Source of the DNA: Paracoccus denitrificans
Lineage (GTDB): Bacteria > Pseudomonadota > Alphaproteobacteria > Rhodobacterales > Rhodobacteraceae
Direction: 5' to 3'
Length of the DNA: 48,262 nucleotides
Assembly: GCF_900100045.1 (NCBI RefSeq)
Contig: NZ_FNEA01000032.1
Coordinates: forward strand, 1 to 48,262
Part shown: piece after piece, positions 27,651 through 36,246 of the stretch
Numbering within the stretch: the stretch's first letter is position 1
Layout of the letters: every line of letters begins with the position of its first letter
Position numbers and translations under genes: made by a program
The notes under the pieces: generated by a model
Databases searched by the model: none
What the model was told of the DNA's origin: nothing
What the model saw: only the letters and a program-made list of their open reading frames with translations

Positions 27651-29186
27651 ATGACCCTGCCCGCCCTTTCCCCCGATCAGGCCGAAGCCTGGGACGCGCT
27701 TGCCGCCGTACTCGAAGAATCCGGCATCGACCTGGTTTCGGAAGAGATCGCGCCGCCGAAGCCCGGCAAGGGCCGCGTCATGGCGGTGATCGGCAAGGCC
27801 GGCTCGGGCAAGACGCTGCTGCTCGCCGAACTGACCAAGGCATTGAAGGCAGCCGGGGTCGATATCGTTTCGGGCGATTACGAGGGCAAGAAGCGCAAGG
27901 ACCGCCGCACCGTCGCCATCCTTGCGCCCACCAACAAGGCGGCCTTCGTGCTGCGCATGCGCGGCGTGCCGGCGACGACGATCCACCGCATCCTCTATAC
28001 ACCGGTCTACGACCCGGAATACGAGCGCATCGCCGATTGGCTGACCGGCGTGGGCGAGCGGCCCTCGGTCGACGGGCTGATGGAGGGGCTGACCGAGGCC
28101 GCGCTGGACCGGGCGAAGGCCTTTTACGACCAGCATGCCTCGATTCCCGGCGCCCTGGCCGCCGCCGGCCTGCGCGGTTCGGACTTCATCCGCGGCTGGA
28201 AACGGCGCGAGGAGGGGCTGGACATCGGGCTGATCGACGAGGCGTCGATGCTGGACGAGCGCCAGTTCGAGGACCTGCGCGAGATCTTCCCGATCCTGAT
28301 CCTGTTCGGCGATCCCGCGCAATTGGCCCCGGTCGGGCAGTCGGGCGAGATGGTCTTCGACCGGCTGGCCGCCTCGCAGCGGCTGACGCTGAGCCGCATC
28401 CACCGGCAGGAGGGTGACAGCCCGATCCTAGACCTTGCCCATGCGCTGGCCGATCCCAGGCTGGAATTCGACGCCTTCGAGCGCATGATCCGCGAGGCGG
28501 CAGCCAGCGATCCGCGCGTGATCTGGGCCGAGCGGGTGGAAAGCGACCTGATGGCGCAAAGCCCGGTCCTGGTCTGGCGCAATATCACCCGCATCAAGCT
28601 GATCCAGGCGTTCCGCTCGGCCTATGGCGCGCCGGGCGATGCGCTGCTGCCGGGCGAGCCCCTGATCTGCGACGGGCTGGAACTGCCCCTGAAGCACCGC
28701 AAGAAGCGCATCGACCTGGAGGCGCGCGGGCTGATCAAGGGCGCGCAGGTGGTTTATCTGGGACCGGGGCGCAAGCCCGGCTTTTCGCGCCTGCATGTCG
28801 TGGGCGCCGAAGAGCCGCGGCTTTCCGCCGCCAGCATCGTCAAGATCGAGATGCCGGATGTCGAGGAGCCCTTCATCCCCTTTGCCGCCCGCATGGGCGC
28901 GGCCTTCCTGCACGGCGCGGCGGTGACGATCCACAAGGCGCAGGGTTCGCAATGGCCCGATGTGCAGGTCTTTGCCCCCGACATCGCCGCCGCCGCGTGG
29001 TCGGGCCGCTCGGAAGCCGGCATCGCGCTGTGGAAGCGGTTGGCCTATGTCGCCATCACCCGCGCGCAGGAGCGGCTGCATTGGGTGGTGAAATCGCGGC
29101 TGGCCCGGCCCTCGGGCCCCTTGCGGACCGATCACCTGGAGGCCCCGGCCAGCGTGCTGGAGCTCGCCGCCGAACCCGGGGAATAG
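27651..29186 (+). CDS. RecD-like superfamily 1 DNA helicase
   Basis: A 511-residue helicase. Motif I is GKAGSGKTLL (about 48-57), Ia ILAPTNKAAFVLR, II LIDEASML, III LFGDPAQLAPVGQ, a late IHKAQGSQW (motif V) and VAITRAQERLHWV (motif VI). This is the RecD2/TraA-like SF1B pattern without the extended N-terminal domain of RecD2, since motif I begins by residue 48. The role in DNA repair or processing is inferred. Phage and plasmid RecD-like proteins look similar, but the GC content here fits the chromosome. It stands alone, with EcsC convergent 12 nt away. Confidence 0.87.
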   Translation: MTLPALSPDQAEAWDALAAVLEESGIDLVSEEIAPPKPGKGRVMAVIGKAGSGKTLLLAELTKALKAAGVDIVSGDYEGKKRKDRRTVAILAPTNKAAFVLRMRGVPATTIHRILYTPVYDPEYERIADWLTGVGERPSVDGLMEGLTEAALDRAKAFYDQHASIPGALAAAGLRGSDFIRGWKRREEGLDIGLIDEASMLDERQFEDLREIFPILILFGDPAQLAPVGQSGEMVFDRLAASQRLTLSRIHRQEGDSPILDLAHALADPRLEFDAFERMIREAAASDPRVIWAERVESDLMAQSPVLVWRNITRIKLIQAFRSAYGAPGDALLPGEPLICDGLELPLKHRKKRIDLEARGLIKGAQVVYLGPGRKPGFSRLHVVGAEEPRLSAASIVKIEMPDVEEPFIPFAARMGAAFLHGAAVTIHKAQGSQWPDVQVFAPDIAAAAWSGRSEAGIALWKRLAYVAITRAQERLHWVVKSRLARPSGPLRTDHLEAPASVLELAAEPGE

Positions 29187-29197
29187 CCGAAGGGGGG

Positions 29198-30019
29198 CTA
29201 GCCGCGCCGCGACAGCTTGCGCGCCGCGGTATTCGGGCGCAGCTGGATCATGCGCAACTCCAGCGCCTCGGCCAGCGCCTCGCGCGGGATGCCGGTTTCC
29301 TGAGACAGCCGCAGCAGGCCGAAATGCACTCGCGCCAGTTCCTGATAATAGCGGGTGAAGCTGTAATTGATCGAGGCCCCCGCAAGCGCGCCCAGCACCG
29401 GCACCGCCTGCGCCGCCAGCTTCTGCGCCAGCGAGGCGGAAAGCCGCGGCGCCACCCGCGCGATCAGCGCCTGCACGGTCTGGCCGGTGATGGTCATGCG
29501 CGCCGCCAGCAGGCCCAGGTCGGTGCCGTCGTCATCGGCAAGCGGCCCGGCCGAGGCGAAGACATGCAACGCCTCGCGCCGCGCCTCGTCCGAAACCGGG
29601 TCGAAGCCGTGCTCGGCGGCAATGTCCATGATCGCGCGCAAAAGCAGCGTGACCGTCACCGGCAATTCCAGCATGGCGCCGCCGATCCCCGCGAGCCCAC
29701 CCACCGCGCCCGAGGTGGTCGACAGCATGCGGTTGAACAGGTCGCCGCGATCCCGCAACACCCCGCGCGAGCGCGATGCCGCGTCGAAGGCGCGGTTCAG
29801 CGCCGCCAGGGTGATCCGGTCCATGCGCCCGCGCACCGGGGCCGGCAGGCGTTCGATCAGCCCCTCGGCCTTGCCGCCGACAGCGGTCAGCAACTCCATC
29901 GCCACGCCGCCCGCCTGAAGATAGCGCCGCGCCAGCCGGTCGATCGCGGCATGCACGGTCGGGTCGTCGATCGGAGGCAGCACGGCCTGGCGGACGGGGA
30001 TCTGGCTTTGTTCGGTCAT
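29198..30019 (-). CDS. EcsC family protein
   Basis: A 273-residue protein of the EcsC family. Recognised by the glycine-rich apolar segment GAVGGLAGIGGAMLELPVTVTLLLRAI, the EARREALHVFA helix, and a second Ala-rich apolar stretch (KLAAQAVPVLGALAGASIN). The family is named for the third gene of the Bacillus ecs locus and has no settled biochemistry; the apolar parts suggest membrane contact. The ATG at 30019 is chosen by family start; the open frame runs upstream without signal. Convergent with the helicase, 12 nt between stops; divergent from the Ivy gene. Confidence 0.87.
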   Translation of the reverse strand: MTEQSQIPVRQAVLPPIDDPTVHAAIDRLARRYLQAGGVAMELLTAVGGKAEGLIERLPAPVRGRMDRITLAALNRAFDAASRSRGVLRDRGDLFNRMLSTTSGAVGGLAGIGGAMLELPVTVTLLLRAIMDIAAEHGFDPVSDEARREALHVFASAGPLADDDGTDLGLLAARMTITGQTVQALIARVAPRLSASLAQKLAAQAVPVLGALAGASINYSFTRYYQELARVHFGLLRLSQETGIPREALAEALELRMIQLRPNTAARKLSRRG

Positions 30020-30155
30020 CCTGCGGCTTCTCTGGGTTGTCTGGCCTGCGCCAGAACTGGGCATCGGCAAGGGAACCCGCAAGGCGTCGCCGGGGTTCCG
30101 ACGGAAGAATGCAAACCTGCCGCATGGCGGCGGGACAAGGACAAGGAAGACTGGA

Positions 30156-30725
30156 ATGAGCATCCGCCGCATGATCCCGGCCCTGACATTGACCGCTGCC
30201 CTGGCCCTGGGGCAGGCCGGGTTGGCGCAAGAGGCCGACCCGCCGACGCAACCGGCGCAGGAACCCGCCCAGGCCGCCGCGCAGGAGACGGCGCAGGGCG
30301 AAACGCCCGGGGCGGCCCAGGCTGCGGCCTCCGATGTCGGGTTGACCCTCGCCGACCTGGGCAAGGACGAGGGGTTGACCGCCGCCGTCGAGAAGATGGC
30401 CGAGGGGCACCAGATGCCCGAATGGCTGCGCGAGGGCGCGGTGATCTCGCCCAGCCAGAAGGTCGGCTTCGGCGGCCAGGAATACCTGGCCATGACCGCC
30501 TGCAAGCAGCATGACTGCGCGGCGAACCAGTTCGCGGTGCTTTACGCGCCCGGCAGCGGCACCGCCCATGGCGTGCTTTCGGTGCGCGACGGCGAGGGGG
30601 CGGAGCTGCTGACATGGCTTGGCATGGCCGGCGGGCCCGAAACCATCGACGGCCGCACCATCCTTTATGCGGCGCTGACCGGCAGCCTGGCCAACCACCC
30701 GCAGGATTTCACCTACGCCGAGTGA
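30156..30725 (+). CDS. ivy: Ivy-type inhibitor of vertebrate C-type lysozyme
   Basis: A 189-residue exported protein. A signal peptide (MSIRRMIPALTLTAALALG, then AGLAQ) is followed by a Pro/Ala/Gln-rich linker (about 25-60) and an Ivy domain. The inhibitory loop of Ivy, CKPHDC in E. coli, appears as CKQHDC, and the end LYAALTGSLANHPQDFTY closely follows the enteric sequence. Ivy binds the lysozyme active site in the periplasm and protects the wall. Ribosome site AAGGAAG precedes the ATG. The last 13 nt overlap the convergent GNAT gene. The linker is longer than in enteric Ivy. Two LprI-like genes lie in the same window. Confidence 0.88.
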   Translation: MSIRRMIPALTLTAALALGQAGLAQEADPPTQPAQEPAQAAAQETAQGETPGAAQAAASDVGLTLADLGKDEGLTAAVEKMAEGHQMPEWLREGAVISPSQKVGFGGQEYLAMTACKQHDCAANQFAVLYAPGSGTAHGVLSVRDGEGAELLTWLGMAGGPETIDGRTILYAALTGSLANHPQDFTYAE

Positions 30726-31273
30726 TCGGGCGGCTCGACCTGGGTGCAGCCCTCGCGGCGCATCTCGCGCAGGCCGGCGGCGGTGTCGCCGGTCTCTCGC
30801 TCGACCGGGCCCGCGATGCCGGACCAGGCATCGGGCACCAGTTCCAGCCCCAGGATCCGGTCGGGATTGGTGGGCGGCGGCATCTCGACATCTTCGAGCT
30901 TCCAGAAGCCAAAGCGCTGATAATAGGGCAGATCGCCGACCAGCATTGCCCGCTGCCAGCCCATCTCGGCCGCCCGCGTCAGGCTTTCGCGCATCAGAAG
31001 GCCGCCCAGCCCCTCGCCCTGCGCCGTGGGATGCACCGCGACCGGCCCCAGCAACAGCACCGGCCGCCCGCCCACGCGCACCGGCCAATAGCGGATCGCA
31101 CCCATCAGCGCGCCGAAATCGTCGCGCAGCATCAGGCAAAGCGGCCTGACCGGCGCAACCCCCTCGCGCAGCCGATAGGAGGACAGCGCCGTGCGTCCCG
31201 GCGCAAAGCACAGGTCCAGCAGCGCCTCGACCTCGGGCGTGTCGGCGGGGGTTTCGGGGCAAAGTTCGTACAT
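30713..31273 (-). CDS. GNAT family N-acetyltransferase (YhbS-like)
   Basis: A 186-residue acetyltransferase. The acetyl-CoA loop is AVHPTAQGEGLGGLLMRESL (Q-x-x-G-x-G/A type), followed by VGDLPYYQRFGFWKLEDV, the typical YhbS ending. The substrate is unknown. CGGAGG precedes the ATG. The C-terminus overlaps the Ivy gene by 13 nt on the opposite strand. Upstream, 221 nt separate it from the divergent flavin reductase gene; I see no operator or RNA there. Confidence 0.9.
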   Translation of the reverse strand: MYELCPETPADTPEVEALLDLCFAPGRTALSSYRLREGVAPVRPLCLMLRDDFGALMGAIRYWPVRVGGRPVLLLGPVAVHPTAQGEGLGGLLMRESLTRAAEMGWQRAMLVGDLPYYQRFGFWKLEDVEMPPPTNPDRILGLELVPDAWSGIAGPVERETGDTAAGLREMRREGCTQVEPPDHSA

Positions 31274-31494
31274 CCTGCCTCCGGTTCTGGGGTCGGGATT
31301 CGGGTGGTCTCGGCGCGGCGCAGGGACCGCGTAACATGCGGGCGCGGCCGCGAAAACCGCCTGCGGGACCCGAAGGGCAAATTTCGCCGTCCCATGGCCG
31401 GGCGGGACGGGCGAAGCTGCGAGAATGCTTGACGCGCCGCGCGCATGGGGTCACTTCTGGGCCCCGCATCAGGGATGGATCAGCGAGGCACGCC

Positions 31495-32091
31495 ATGTTC
31501 TACCGACCCCAGGACGGCCACGGGCTGCCGCATAACCCGCTGAGCGCCATCGTCGCGCCGCGCCCCATCGGCTGGATCTCGACCCGCGGCCGGCAGGGCG
31601 ACAACCTGGCGCCCTATTCCTTCTTCAACCTGACCGCCTATGTGCCGCCGCAGCTGATGTTCGCATCGACCTCGGCCAAGCCGGATCGGCCCGGGACCAA
31701 GGACAGCGTGGCCCAGATCGCGCAATCGCGGGTGTTCTGCGTCAACATCGCCGACGGATCGCTGAAGGATCAGGTGAACGCCAGTTCCGCCGCATTGTCC
31801 GCCGGGGTGAACGAATTCGAGGCGGCCGGCATCGAGGCGGCCGAATGCGAGACCATCGACTGCCCCCGCGTCGCCGGCGCCGCCGCCGCGCTGGAATGCC
31901 GCGCCACGCGCATCCTGCGGCTGGCGGGCGAGGCGAACTACATGGTGCTGGGCGTCGTCACCGGCATCCACCTGCGCGAGGACTGCCTGAAGGACGGCCG
32001 CTTCGACCTGCGTGGGATCGGCTGGCTGTCGCGGCTGGGCTACAAGGACTACACCATCACCACCGAGACCTTCGAGATGGAGCGCCCCTGA
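31495..32091 (+). CDS. Flavin reductase-like domain protein
   Basis: A 198-residue split-barrel flavoprotein. The FMN-binding segment is IVAPRPIGWISTRGRQGDNLAPYSFF, followed by VNIADGSLKDQVNASS and the closing LGVVTGIHLRED. It would bind FMN and could reduce free flavin for a partner oxygenase; no partner is adjacent. GAGG precedes the ATG. Its TGA overlaps the apt ATG (TGATG), so the two are co-translated though functionally unrelated as far as known. Confidence 0.87.
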   Translation: MFYRPQDGHGLPHNPLSAIVAPRPIGWISTRGRQGDNLAPYSFFNLTAYVPPQLMFASTSAKPDRPGTKDSVAQIAQSRVFCVNIADGSLKDQVNASSAALSAGVNEFEAAGIEAAECETIDCPRVAGAAAALECRATRILRLAGEANYMVLGVVTGIHLREDCLKDGRFDLRGIGWLSRLGYKDYTITTETFEMERP

Positions 32092-32654
32092 TGGAAACGC
32101 CCGCCGGAAAGCGCCGCCGCGACAGCCGCACGGTGCGCGACTACATCCGCACCATCGTCGATTTCCCGCATGAGGGGATCCTGTTTCGCGACGTGACCAC
32201 GCTTTTCGCCGATGCGCGCGGCTTTCGCATGGCGGTGGACCAGCTTCTGGCCGCCTATGCCGGCGAGGATATCGACAAGGTGGTGGGACTGGAGGCGCGC
32301 GGCTTCATCCTGGGCGGCGCGGTGGCGCATCAGCTTTCGGTAGGCTTCGTGCCGATCCGCAAGAAGGGCAAGCTGCCCGGCGCCGTGATCAGCCAGGCCT
32401 ATGCGCTGGAATATGGCAAGGCGGTGATGGAAATCCATGACGACGCGCTGAAACCGGGCGAGCGGGTGCTGATCGTCGACGACCTGCTGGCCACCGGCGG
32501 CACCGCGGCGGCCGGCATCTCGCTTTGCGGACGGCTGGGGGCCGAGGTCGTGGGCTGCGCCTTCGTGATCGAGCTGCCCGAGCTGGGCGGACGGGCGCTG
32601 CTGGAGGGGCTGGGCCACGAGGTCCACGCCCTGACCGCCTTCGAGGGCGCCTGA
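32091..32654 (+). CDS. apt: Adenine phosphoribosyltransferase
   Basis: A 187-residue purine salvage enzyme making AMP from adenine and PRPP. The PRPP loop is VLIVDDLLATGGTAAAGI, the substrate hood contains VGLEARGFILGGAVAHQL, and the N-terminus has the IVDFPHEGILFRDVT signature. It has an N-terminal charged extension (METPAGKRRRDSRT). The start overlaps the upstream stop by one base. ispH follows 39 nt downstream and may have its own promoter within that gap. Confidence 0.96.
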   Translation: METPAGKRRRDSRTVRDYIRTIVDFPHEGILFRDVTTLFADARGFRMAVDQLLAAYAGEDIDKVVGLEARGFILGGAVAHQLSVGFVPIRKKGKLPGAVISQAYALEYGKAVMEIHDDALKPGERVLIVDDLLATGGTAAAGISLCGRLGAEVVGCAFVIELPELGGRALLEGLGHEVHALTAFEGA

Positions 32655-32658
32655 TCCC

Positions 32659-32686
32659 TTGCGAGGCGCCTTTCCCGGGGTTAGGT
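32659..32686 (+). promoter_or_regulatory. Possible ispH promoter, near-leaderless
   Basis: TTGCGA (32659-32664), a 16-nt spacer and TTAGGT (32681-32686) end 7 nt before the ispH ATG, which would put the start at the initiation codon. The same AGGTGAAG bases could instead be a Shine-Dalgarno in a read-through transcript from apt. Confidence 0.25.
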
Positions 32687-32693
32687 GAAGCCC

Positions 32694-33644
32694 ATGGACA
32701 AGAAACCGCCCCTGACCCTCTATCTCGCCGCGCCGCGCGGATTCTGCGCCGGCGTGGACCGCGCCATCAAGATCGTCGAGATGGCGCTGCAGAAATGGGG
32801 CGCGCCGGTCTATGTGCGCCACGAGATCGTGCATAACAAGTTCGTCGTGGACTCCCTGCGCGACAAGGGCGCGGTCTTCGTCGAGGAACTGGACGATGTG
32901 CCCTCCGACCGGCCGGTGATCTTCTCGGCCCATGGCGTGCCCAAGGCGGTGCCGGCCGAGGCACGGCGGCGCGAGATGGTCTTCGTCGACGCCACCTGCC
33001 CGCTGGTCAGCAAGGTCCATGTCGAGGCCGAGCGCCATCACGCCGAGGGCTTGCAGATGGTGATGATCGGCCATGCCGGCCATCCCGAGGTGCTGGGCAC
33101 CATGGGGCAACTGCCCGAGGGCGAGGTGCTGCTGGTCGAGACAGTCGAGGACGTGGCGCGGATCGAACCGCGCGACCCCGGGCGACTGGCCTTCATCACC
33201 CAGACCACGCTCTCGGTCGACGACACCGCCGCCATCGTCGCCGCCTTGCAGGCGCGGTTTCCGGGCATCAGGGGCCCGGCCAAGGAGGATATCTGCTATG
33301 CGACGACGAACCGGCAGGCCTCGGTCAAGGCCATCGCCGGGCGGATCGACGCGCTGCTGGTGATCGGGGCGCCGAACAGTTCCAACTCGCGCCGGCTGGT
33401 CGAGGTGGGCAGCGCCGCCGGCTGCGCCTATTCGCAACTGGTGATGCGGGCCGACCAGATCGACTGGCGGGCCATCGCGGGCGCGCGTGCGGTGGGCGTG
33501 ACCGCCGGCGCATCGGCCCCCGAGGTGCTGGTCGACGAGGTGGTCGCGGCCTTTCATGCGCGTTATGACCTGACGGTCGAGATGGTCGAGACGGCGCGCG
33601 AGAATGTCGAGTTCAAGGTGCCGCGGGTCTTGCGCGAGGCCTGA
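32694..33644 (+). CDS. ispH: 4-hydroxy-3-methylbut-2-enyl diphosphate reductase
   Basis: A 316-residue IspH (LytB). The three Fe-S cysteines are in PRGFCAGVDRAI (C18), DATCPLVSKVH and DICYATTNRQ, and the conserved GHPEVLGTMGQ and SSNSRRLVEV loops are present. It performs the last step of the MEP isoprenoid pathway, giving IPP and DMAPP. I chose the ATG at 32694 with AGGTG upstream; a GTG nine bases earlier is possible. Downstream is the GTATTT element copy G with a GC hairpin, a likely end of the transcript. Confidence 0.96.
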   Translation: MDKKPPLTLYLAAPRGFCAGVDRAIKIVEMALQKWGAPVYVRHEIVHNKFVVDSLRDKGAVFVEELDDVPSDRPVIFSAHGVPKAVPAEARRREMVFVDATCPLVSKVHVEAERHHAEGLQMVMIGHAGHPEVLGTMGQLPEGEVLLVETVEDVARIEPRDPGRLAFITQTTLSVDDTAAIVAALQARFPGIRGPAKEDICYATTNRQASVKAIAGRIDALLVIGAPNSSNSRRLVEVGSAAGCAYSQLVMRADQIDWRAIAGARAVGVTAGASAPEVLVDEVVAAFHARYDLTVEMVETARENVEFKVPRVLREA

Positions 33645-33672
33645 GCCGGGTTTTCGGGGCGGCACCGTCGCA

Positions 33673-33731
33673 GGGGGCGCTGCCCCCGGCCCTGCGGGCC
33701 TCCCCCGGAGTATTTTTGAAACGGAGAAAGG
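33673..33731 (+). repeat. Dispersed GTATTT element, copy G, with GC hairpin
   Basis: GGGGGC and GCCCCC around GCT (33673-33687) form a hairpin, a GC-rich stretch follows, then GGAGTATTTTTGAAACGG and AGAAAGG (to 33731). It lies 29 nt after the ispH stop. The GGAGAAAGG end sits 6-15 nt before the ATG of the next gene and is its best Shine-Dalgarno. Confidence 0.75.
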
Positions 33732-33737
33732 GTCGGG

Positions 33738-34343
33738 ATGAAGCTCTGGTCGATGCCGTCCTCGGGCAACAGTTACAAGGTGCGGCTGCTGCTGGCGCTC
33801 CTGGGTCGCGATTGCGAGATCGTGGATGTCGAATACCTGACCGAAGCGCTGGAGGCGGCCAAGGCAGCGAGGCGGCTGCCCTTCGGCAAGGCGCCGGTGC
33901 TGGAACTGGACGACGGGCGGCTCTTGCCGGAATCGAATGCCATCCTGTGCTGGCTGGGAGAGGGCACCCGCTTCGTGCCGGGCGATGCCTTCGATCGCGC
34001 CGCCATGCTGGGCTGGATGTTCTGGGAGCAGAACCAGCACGAGGGCGTGATCGCCGTGCGGGCGGCCTTGCAGGTCTATCCGCATCGCCGCGCGCAGGCG
34101 ACGCCCGAGCGCATGGCCGAGTTGCTCGACCGGGGCCATGTCCTGCTGCAGGTGATGGAGGACCGGCTGGCGGCGCATGACTGGCTGGTGGGCGATGCCC
34201 CCAGCCTCGCCGATATCTGCCTTTACGGCTATACCCATACGGCGGGCAGCCGGGGCGGCTTCGAGATGGAGCGTTTTCCCGGCATCGGGCGCTGGCTCGA
34301 CCGCATCGCCGCCCTGCCCGGCTACAGGGGGATCGAGGCATGA
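33738..34343 (+). CDS. Glutathione S-transferase family protein
   Basis: A 201-residue GST. Thioredoxin-like half: KLWSMPSSGNSYKVRLLLALLG, with FGKAPVLELDDGRLLPESNAILCWL as the glutathione-contact region; helical half closes with APSLADICLYGY. Substrate unknown. Its ribosome binding site is supplied by the tail of the repeat element just upstream. The stop overlaps the rnhA start (ATGA), and rnhA in turn overlaps the TRIC-type gene, so three unrelated genes form a tightly packed unit. Confidence 0.9.
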   Translation: MKLWSMPSSGNSYKVRLLLALLGRDCEIVDVEYLTEALEAAKAARRLPFGKAPVLELDDGRLLPESNAILCWLGEGTRFVPGDAFDRAAMLGWMFWEQNQHEGVIAVRAALQVYPHRRAQATPERMAELLDRGHVLLQVMEDRLAAHDWLVGDAPSLADICLYGYTHTAGSRGGFEMERFPGIGRWLDRIAALPGYRGIEA

Positions 34344-34807
34344 ATGCGCTCTTTGCCTGGACCGACGGGGCTTGCAGCGGCAATCCCGGCCCGGGGGGCT
34401 GGGGCGTCCTGATGCGCGCCATGGACGGGGACCGGATGCTGAAGGAGCGCGAGCTGTCGGGTGGCGAGGCCGAGACCACCAACAACCGCATGGAACTGAT
34501 GGCGGCGATCTCGGCCCTGGAGGCGCTGACCCGGCCGAGCGAGATCACCGTGACCACCGACAGCGCCTATGTGAAGAACGGCGTCACGCAATGGATCCAT
34601 GGCTGGAAGAAGAACGGCTGGCGCACCGCCGACCGCAAGCCGGTGAAGAATGCCGATCTGTGGCAGCGGCTGGACGCGGCGCAGGCCCGGCACCAAGTGC
34701 GCTGGGAATGGATCAAGGGCCATGCCGGCCATCCCGAGAACGAGCGCGCCGATGAGTTGGCGCGGGCGGGCATGGCGCCCTTCAAGCCCGCACGGGTCTC
34801 GGGATGA
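34340..34807 (+). CDS. rnhA: Ribonuclease HI
   Basis: A 155-residue RNase HI that cuts RNA in RNA-DNA hybrids. The catalytic carboxylates are visible: D9 in WTDGACSGNPGPGGWG, the Glu of NNRMELMA, the Asp of TTDSAYV and the Asp of NERADELA. The basic handle region (WKKNGWRTADRKPVKN) is present as in the E. coli enzyme. Translation is coupled by ATGA overlaps with both neighbours. Confidence 0.97.
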   Translation: MNALFAWTDGACSGNPGPGGWGVLMRAMDGDRMLKERELSGGEAETTNNRMELMAAISALEALTRPSEITVTTDSAYVKNGVTQWIHGWKKNGWRTADRKPVKNADLWQRLDAAQARHQVRWEWIKGHAGHPENERADELARAGMAPFKPARVSG

Positions 34808-35436
34808 ACGTCGAGGCGCTGGTCCCGCTGCTGGATTACGCCAGCGTACTGGTCTTTGCGCTGACCGGCGCGCTGGTGGCGAGCCGCGGGCAGCTTGATG
34901 TGGTCGGCTTCATCTTCTTCGCCACGCTGACCGGGATCGGCGGCGGCACCTTGCGCGACCTGGTGCTGGGCCGGGCGCCGGTCTTCTGGGTCGGGCGGCC
35001 CGAGCTTTTGCTGCTGACCGCCGGGGCTGCGATCATGGTGTTCTTTACCGCGCATCGGCTGGAGAGCCGTTATCGCGCCATCCTGTGGCTGGATGCCTTT
35101 GCCCTGGCGGTCGCGGTGCCGGCCGGGGTCGGCGTGGCGCTGGAGGCGGGGGTCAGCCCGGTGGTCACGGTGCTGATGGGGGTAATGACCGGCACCTTCG
35201 GCGGGCTGATGCGCGACGTGGTCGGCAACGAGGTGCCGCTGGTGCTGAAACAGGGCGAGCTTTACGTCACCGCCGCCTTTGGCGGAGCGGTGGCGGCGCT
35301 GCTGTTGCTGACGCTTGGCACCGAGCGCGGCTGGGCGCTGATCGGCTGCGCGGCGGTGGTGCTGCTGTTGCGTGCCGGGGGCATGAGCTTCGGATGGCGG
35401 CTGCCGGTCTACAAGGCGCGGCCACCGCGGCGCTAG
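34804..35436 (+). CDS. TRIC/UPF0126 family cation channel (YicG type)
   Basis: A 210-residue membrane protein made of two homologous halves. The GGGTLRDLVLGR motif of the first half and GGLMRDVVGNE of the second are the two Gly-rich kinks of bacterial trimeric intracellular cation channels, long known as UPF0126. Six or seven helices are visible. It would pass K+ across the inner membrane. Its stop shares the bases CTAG with the convergent VOC gene stop. Confidence 0.9.
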   Translation: MNVEALVPLLDYASVLVFALTGALVASRGQLDVVGFIFFATLTGIGGGTLRDLVLGRAPVFWVGRPELLLLTAGAAIMVFFTAHRLESRYRAILWLDAFALAVAVPAGVGVALEAGVSPVVTVLMGVMTGTFGGLMRDVVGNEVPLVLKQGELYVTAAFGGAVAALLLLTLGTERGWALIGCAAVVLLLRAGGMSFGWRLPVYKARPPRR

Positions 35437-35756
35437 CGTTCGGACCAAACGGCCATTTCGGTTCCGCCCGGCTCGCGGAACTGGAAACGGCGGCCGCCGG
35501 GAAAGCTGAAGATCGGCCGGGTGATCGTTGCCCCGGCTTCGGTCACCCGGGCCAGGGCCGCCTCCAGATCCTCGGCCTTCAGGATCACCAGCGGCGGGGT
35601 CAGCGTCCCGGCGGCAATGCCGCCCGCAAGGCCGGCATCGGCCATCTCCTGATAGTCCGGGCCGTAATCGTTGAAGCTCCAGCCGAAGGCGCGGGCGAAG
35701 AAAGCCTTCGTGGCCGGCAGATCGGGCGAGGAAAATTCGAGATAGTCGATCTTCAT
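35433..35756 (-). CDS. VOC (glyoxalase/bleomycin-resistance) family protein
   Basis: A 107-residue protein with one vicinal-oxygen-chelate domain: IDYLEFSSPDLPATKAFFARAFGW at the start and FQFREPGGTEMAVW at the end with the metal-site Glu. Such single-domain proteins act as dimers. Function is not assignable. The ATG at 35756 lies 48 nt from the stop of the haemoglobin gene on the same strand, so they may share a transcript. Confidence 0.88.
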   Translation of the reverse strand: MKIDYLEFSSPDLPATKAFFARAFGWSFNDYGPDYQEMADAGLAGGIAAGTLTPPLVILKAEDLEAALARVTEAGATITRPIFSFPGGRRFQFREPGGTEMAVWSER

Positions 35757-35804
35757 CGGGAAGCCCTTTCGGATGTTCCCGTTTTGTCTACATCGCTGAC
35801 CGGC

Positions 35805-36227
35805 TCAGCGCAAGACCGGCGGGCCGGGGCGGCGCTCGCGCAGGTCCTCGACCCCCATGCGCAGCCCCGCGCCGATGCGATGCGCCAGCGCCGACCAGGC
35901 CCGGGCCGTCTCGGCCGGCAGCGTCCGGCGCAGGGTTTCGTCGAAAAGCATGAGCCAGGGCGCGAAATGCTGGGCCTTCACGTCTCCGGCACGCATGTGC
36001 ACCTGCATCGGATTGCCGTCATAGCCGCGCTCGTACAGGATGGCGTTGCGCCAGAAGCGGGCGATCTTGGCCTCGTGCTCGGGCCAGTCGGCGACATGGC
36101 CGGCAAAGACCGGGCCCAGCACCTCGTGCCGGCGGATCGCGGCGTAGAAGGTGGCGACGACGCGGTCGATCTGTTCGGGGGTGACGTCAAAGCGCGGCGG
36201 GATCATGCGGCGGATATGGACCCGCAC
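35805..36227 (-). CDS. Group III truncated haemoglobin
   Basis: A 140-residue (from GTG) protein of the group III truncated globins. The pattern FYAAIRRHEVLGPVF, then WPEHEAKIARFWRNAILY, and GNPMQVHMR with the likely proximal-side His matches the trHbIII class. It binds haem and probably O2 or NO; roles in micro-oxic or nitrosative stress are inferred from the family. The GTG at 36227 has AGGA six nt before it; an ATG at 36206 is the alternative and matches family length better. It lies 19 nt after the FAD monooxygenase, same strand. Confidence 0.88.
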   Translation of the reverse strand: MRVHIRRMIPPRFDVTPEQIDRVVATFYAAIRRHEVLGPVFAGHVADWPEHEAKIARFWRNAILYERGYDGNPMQVHMRAGDVKAQHFAPWLMLFDETLRRTLPAETARAWSALAHRIGAGLRMGVEDLRERRPGPPVLR

Positions 36228-36246
36228 GGCCGGTCCTGCAAGCCCG

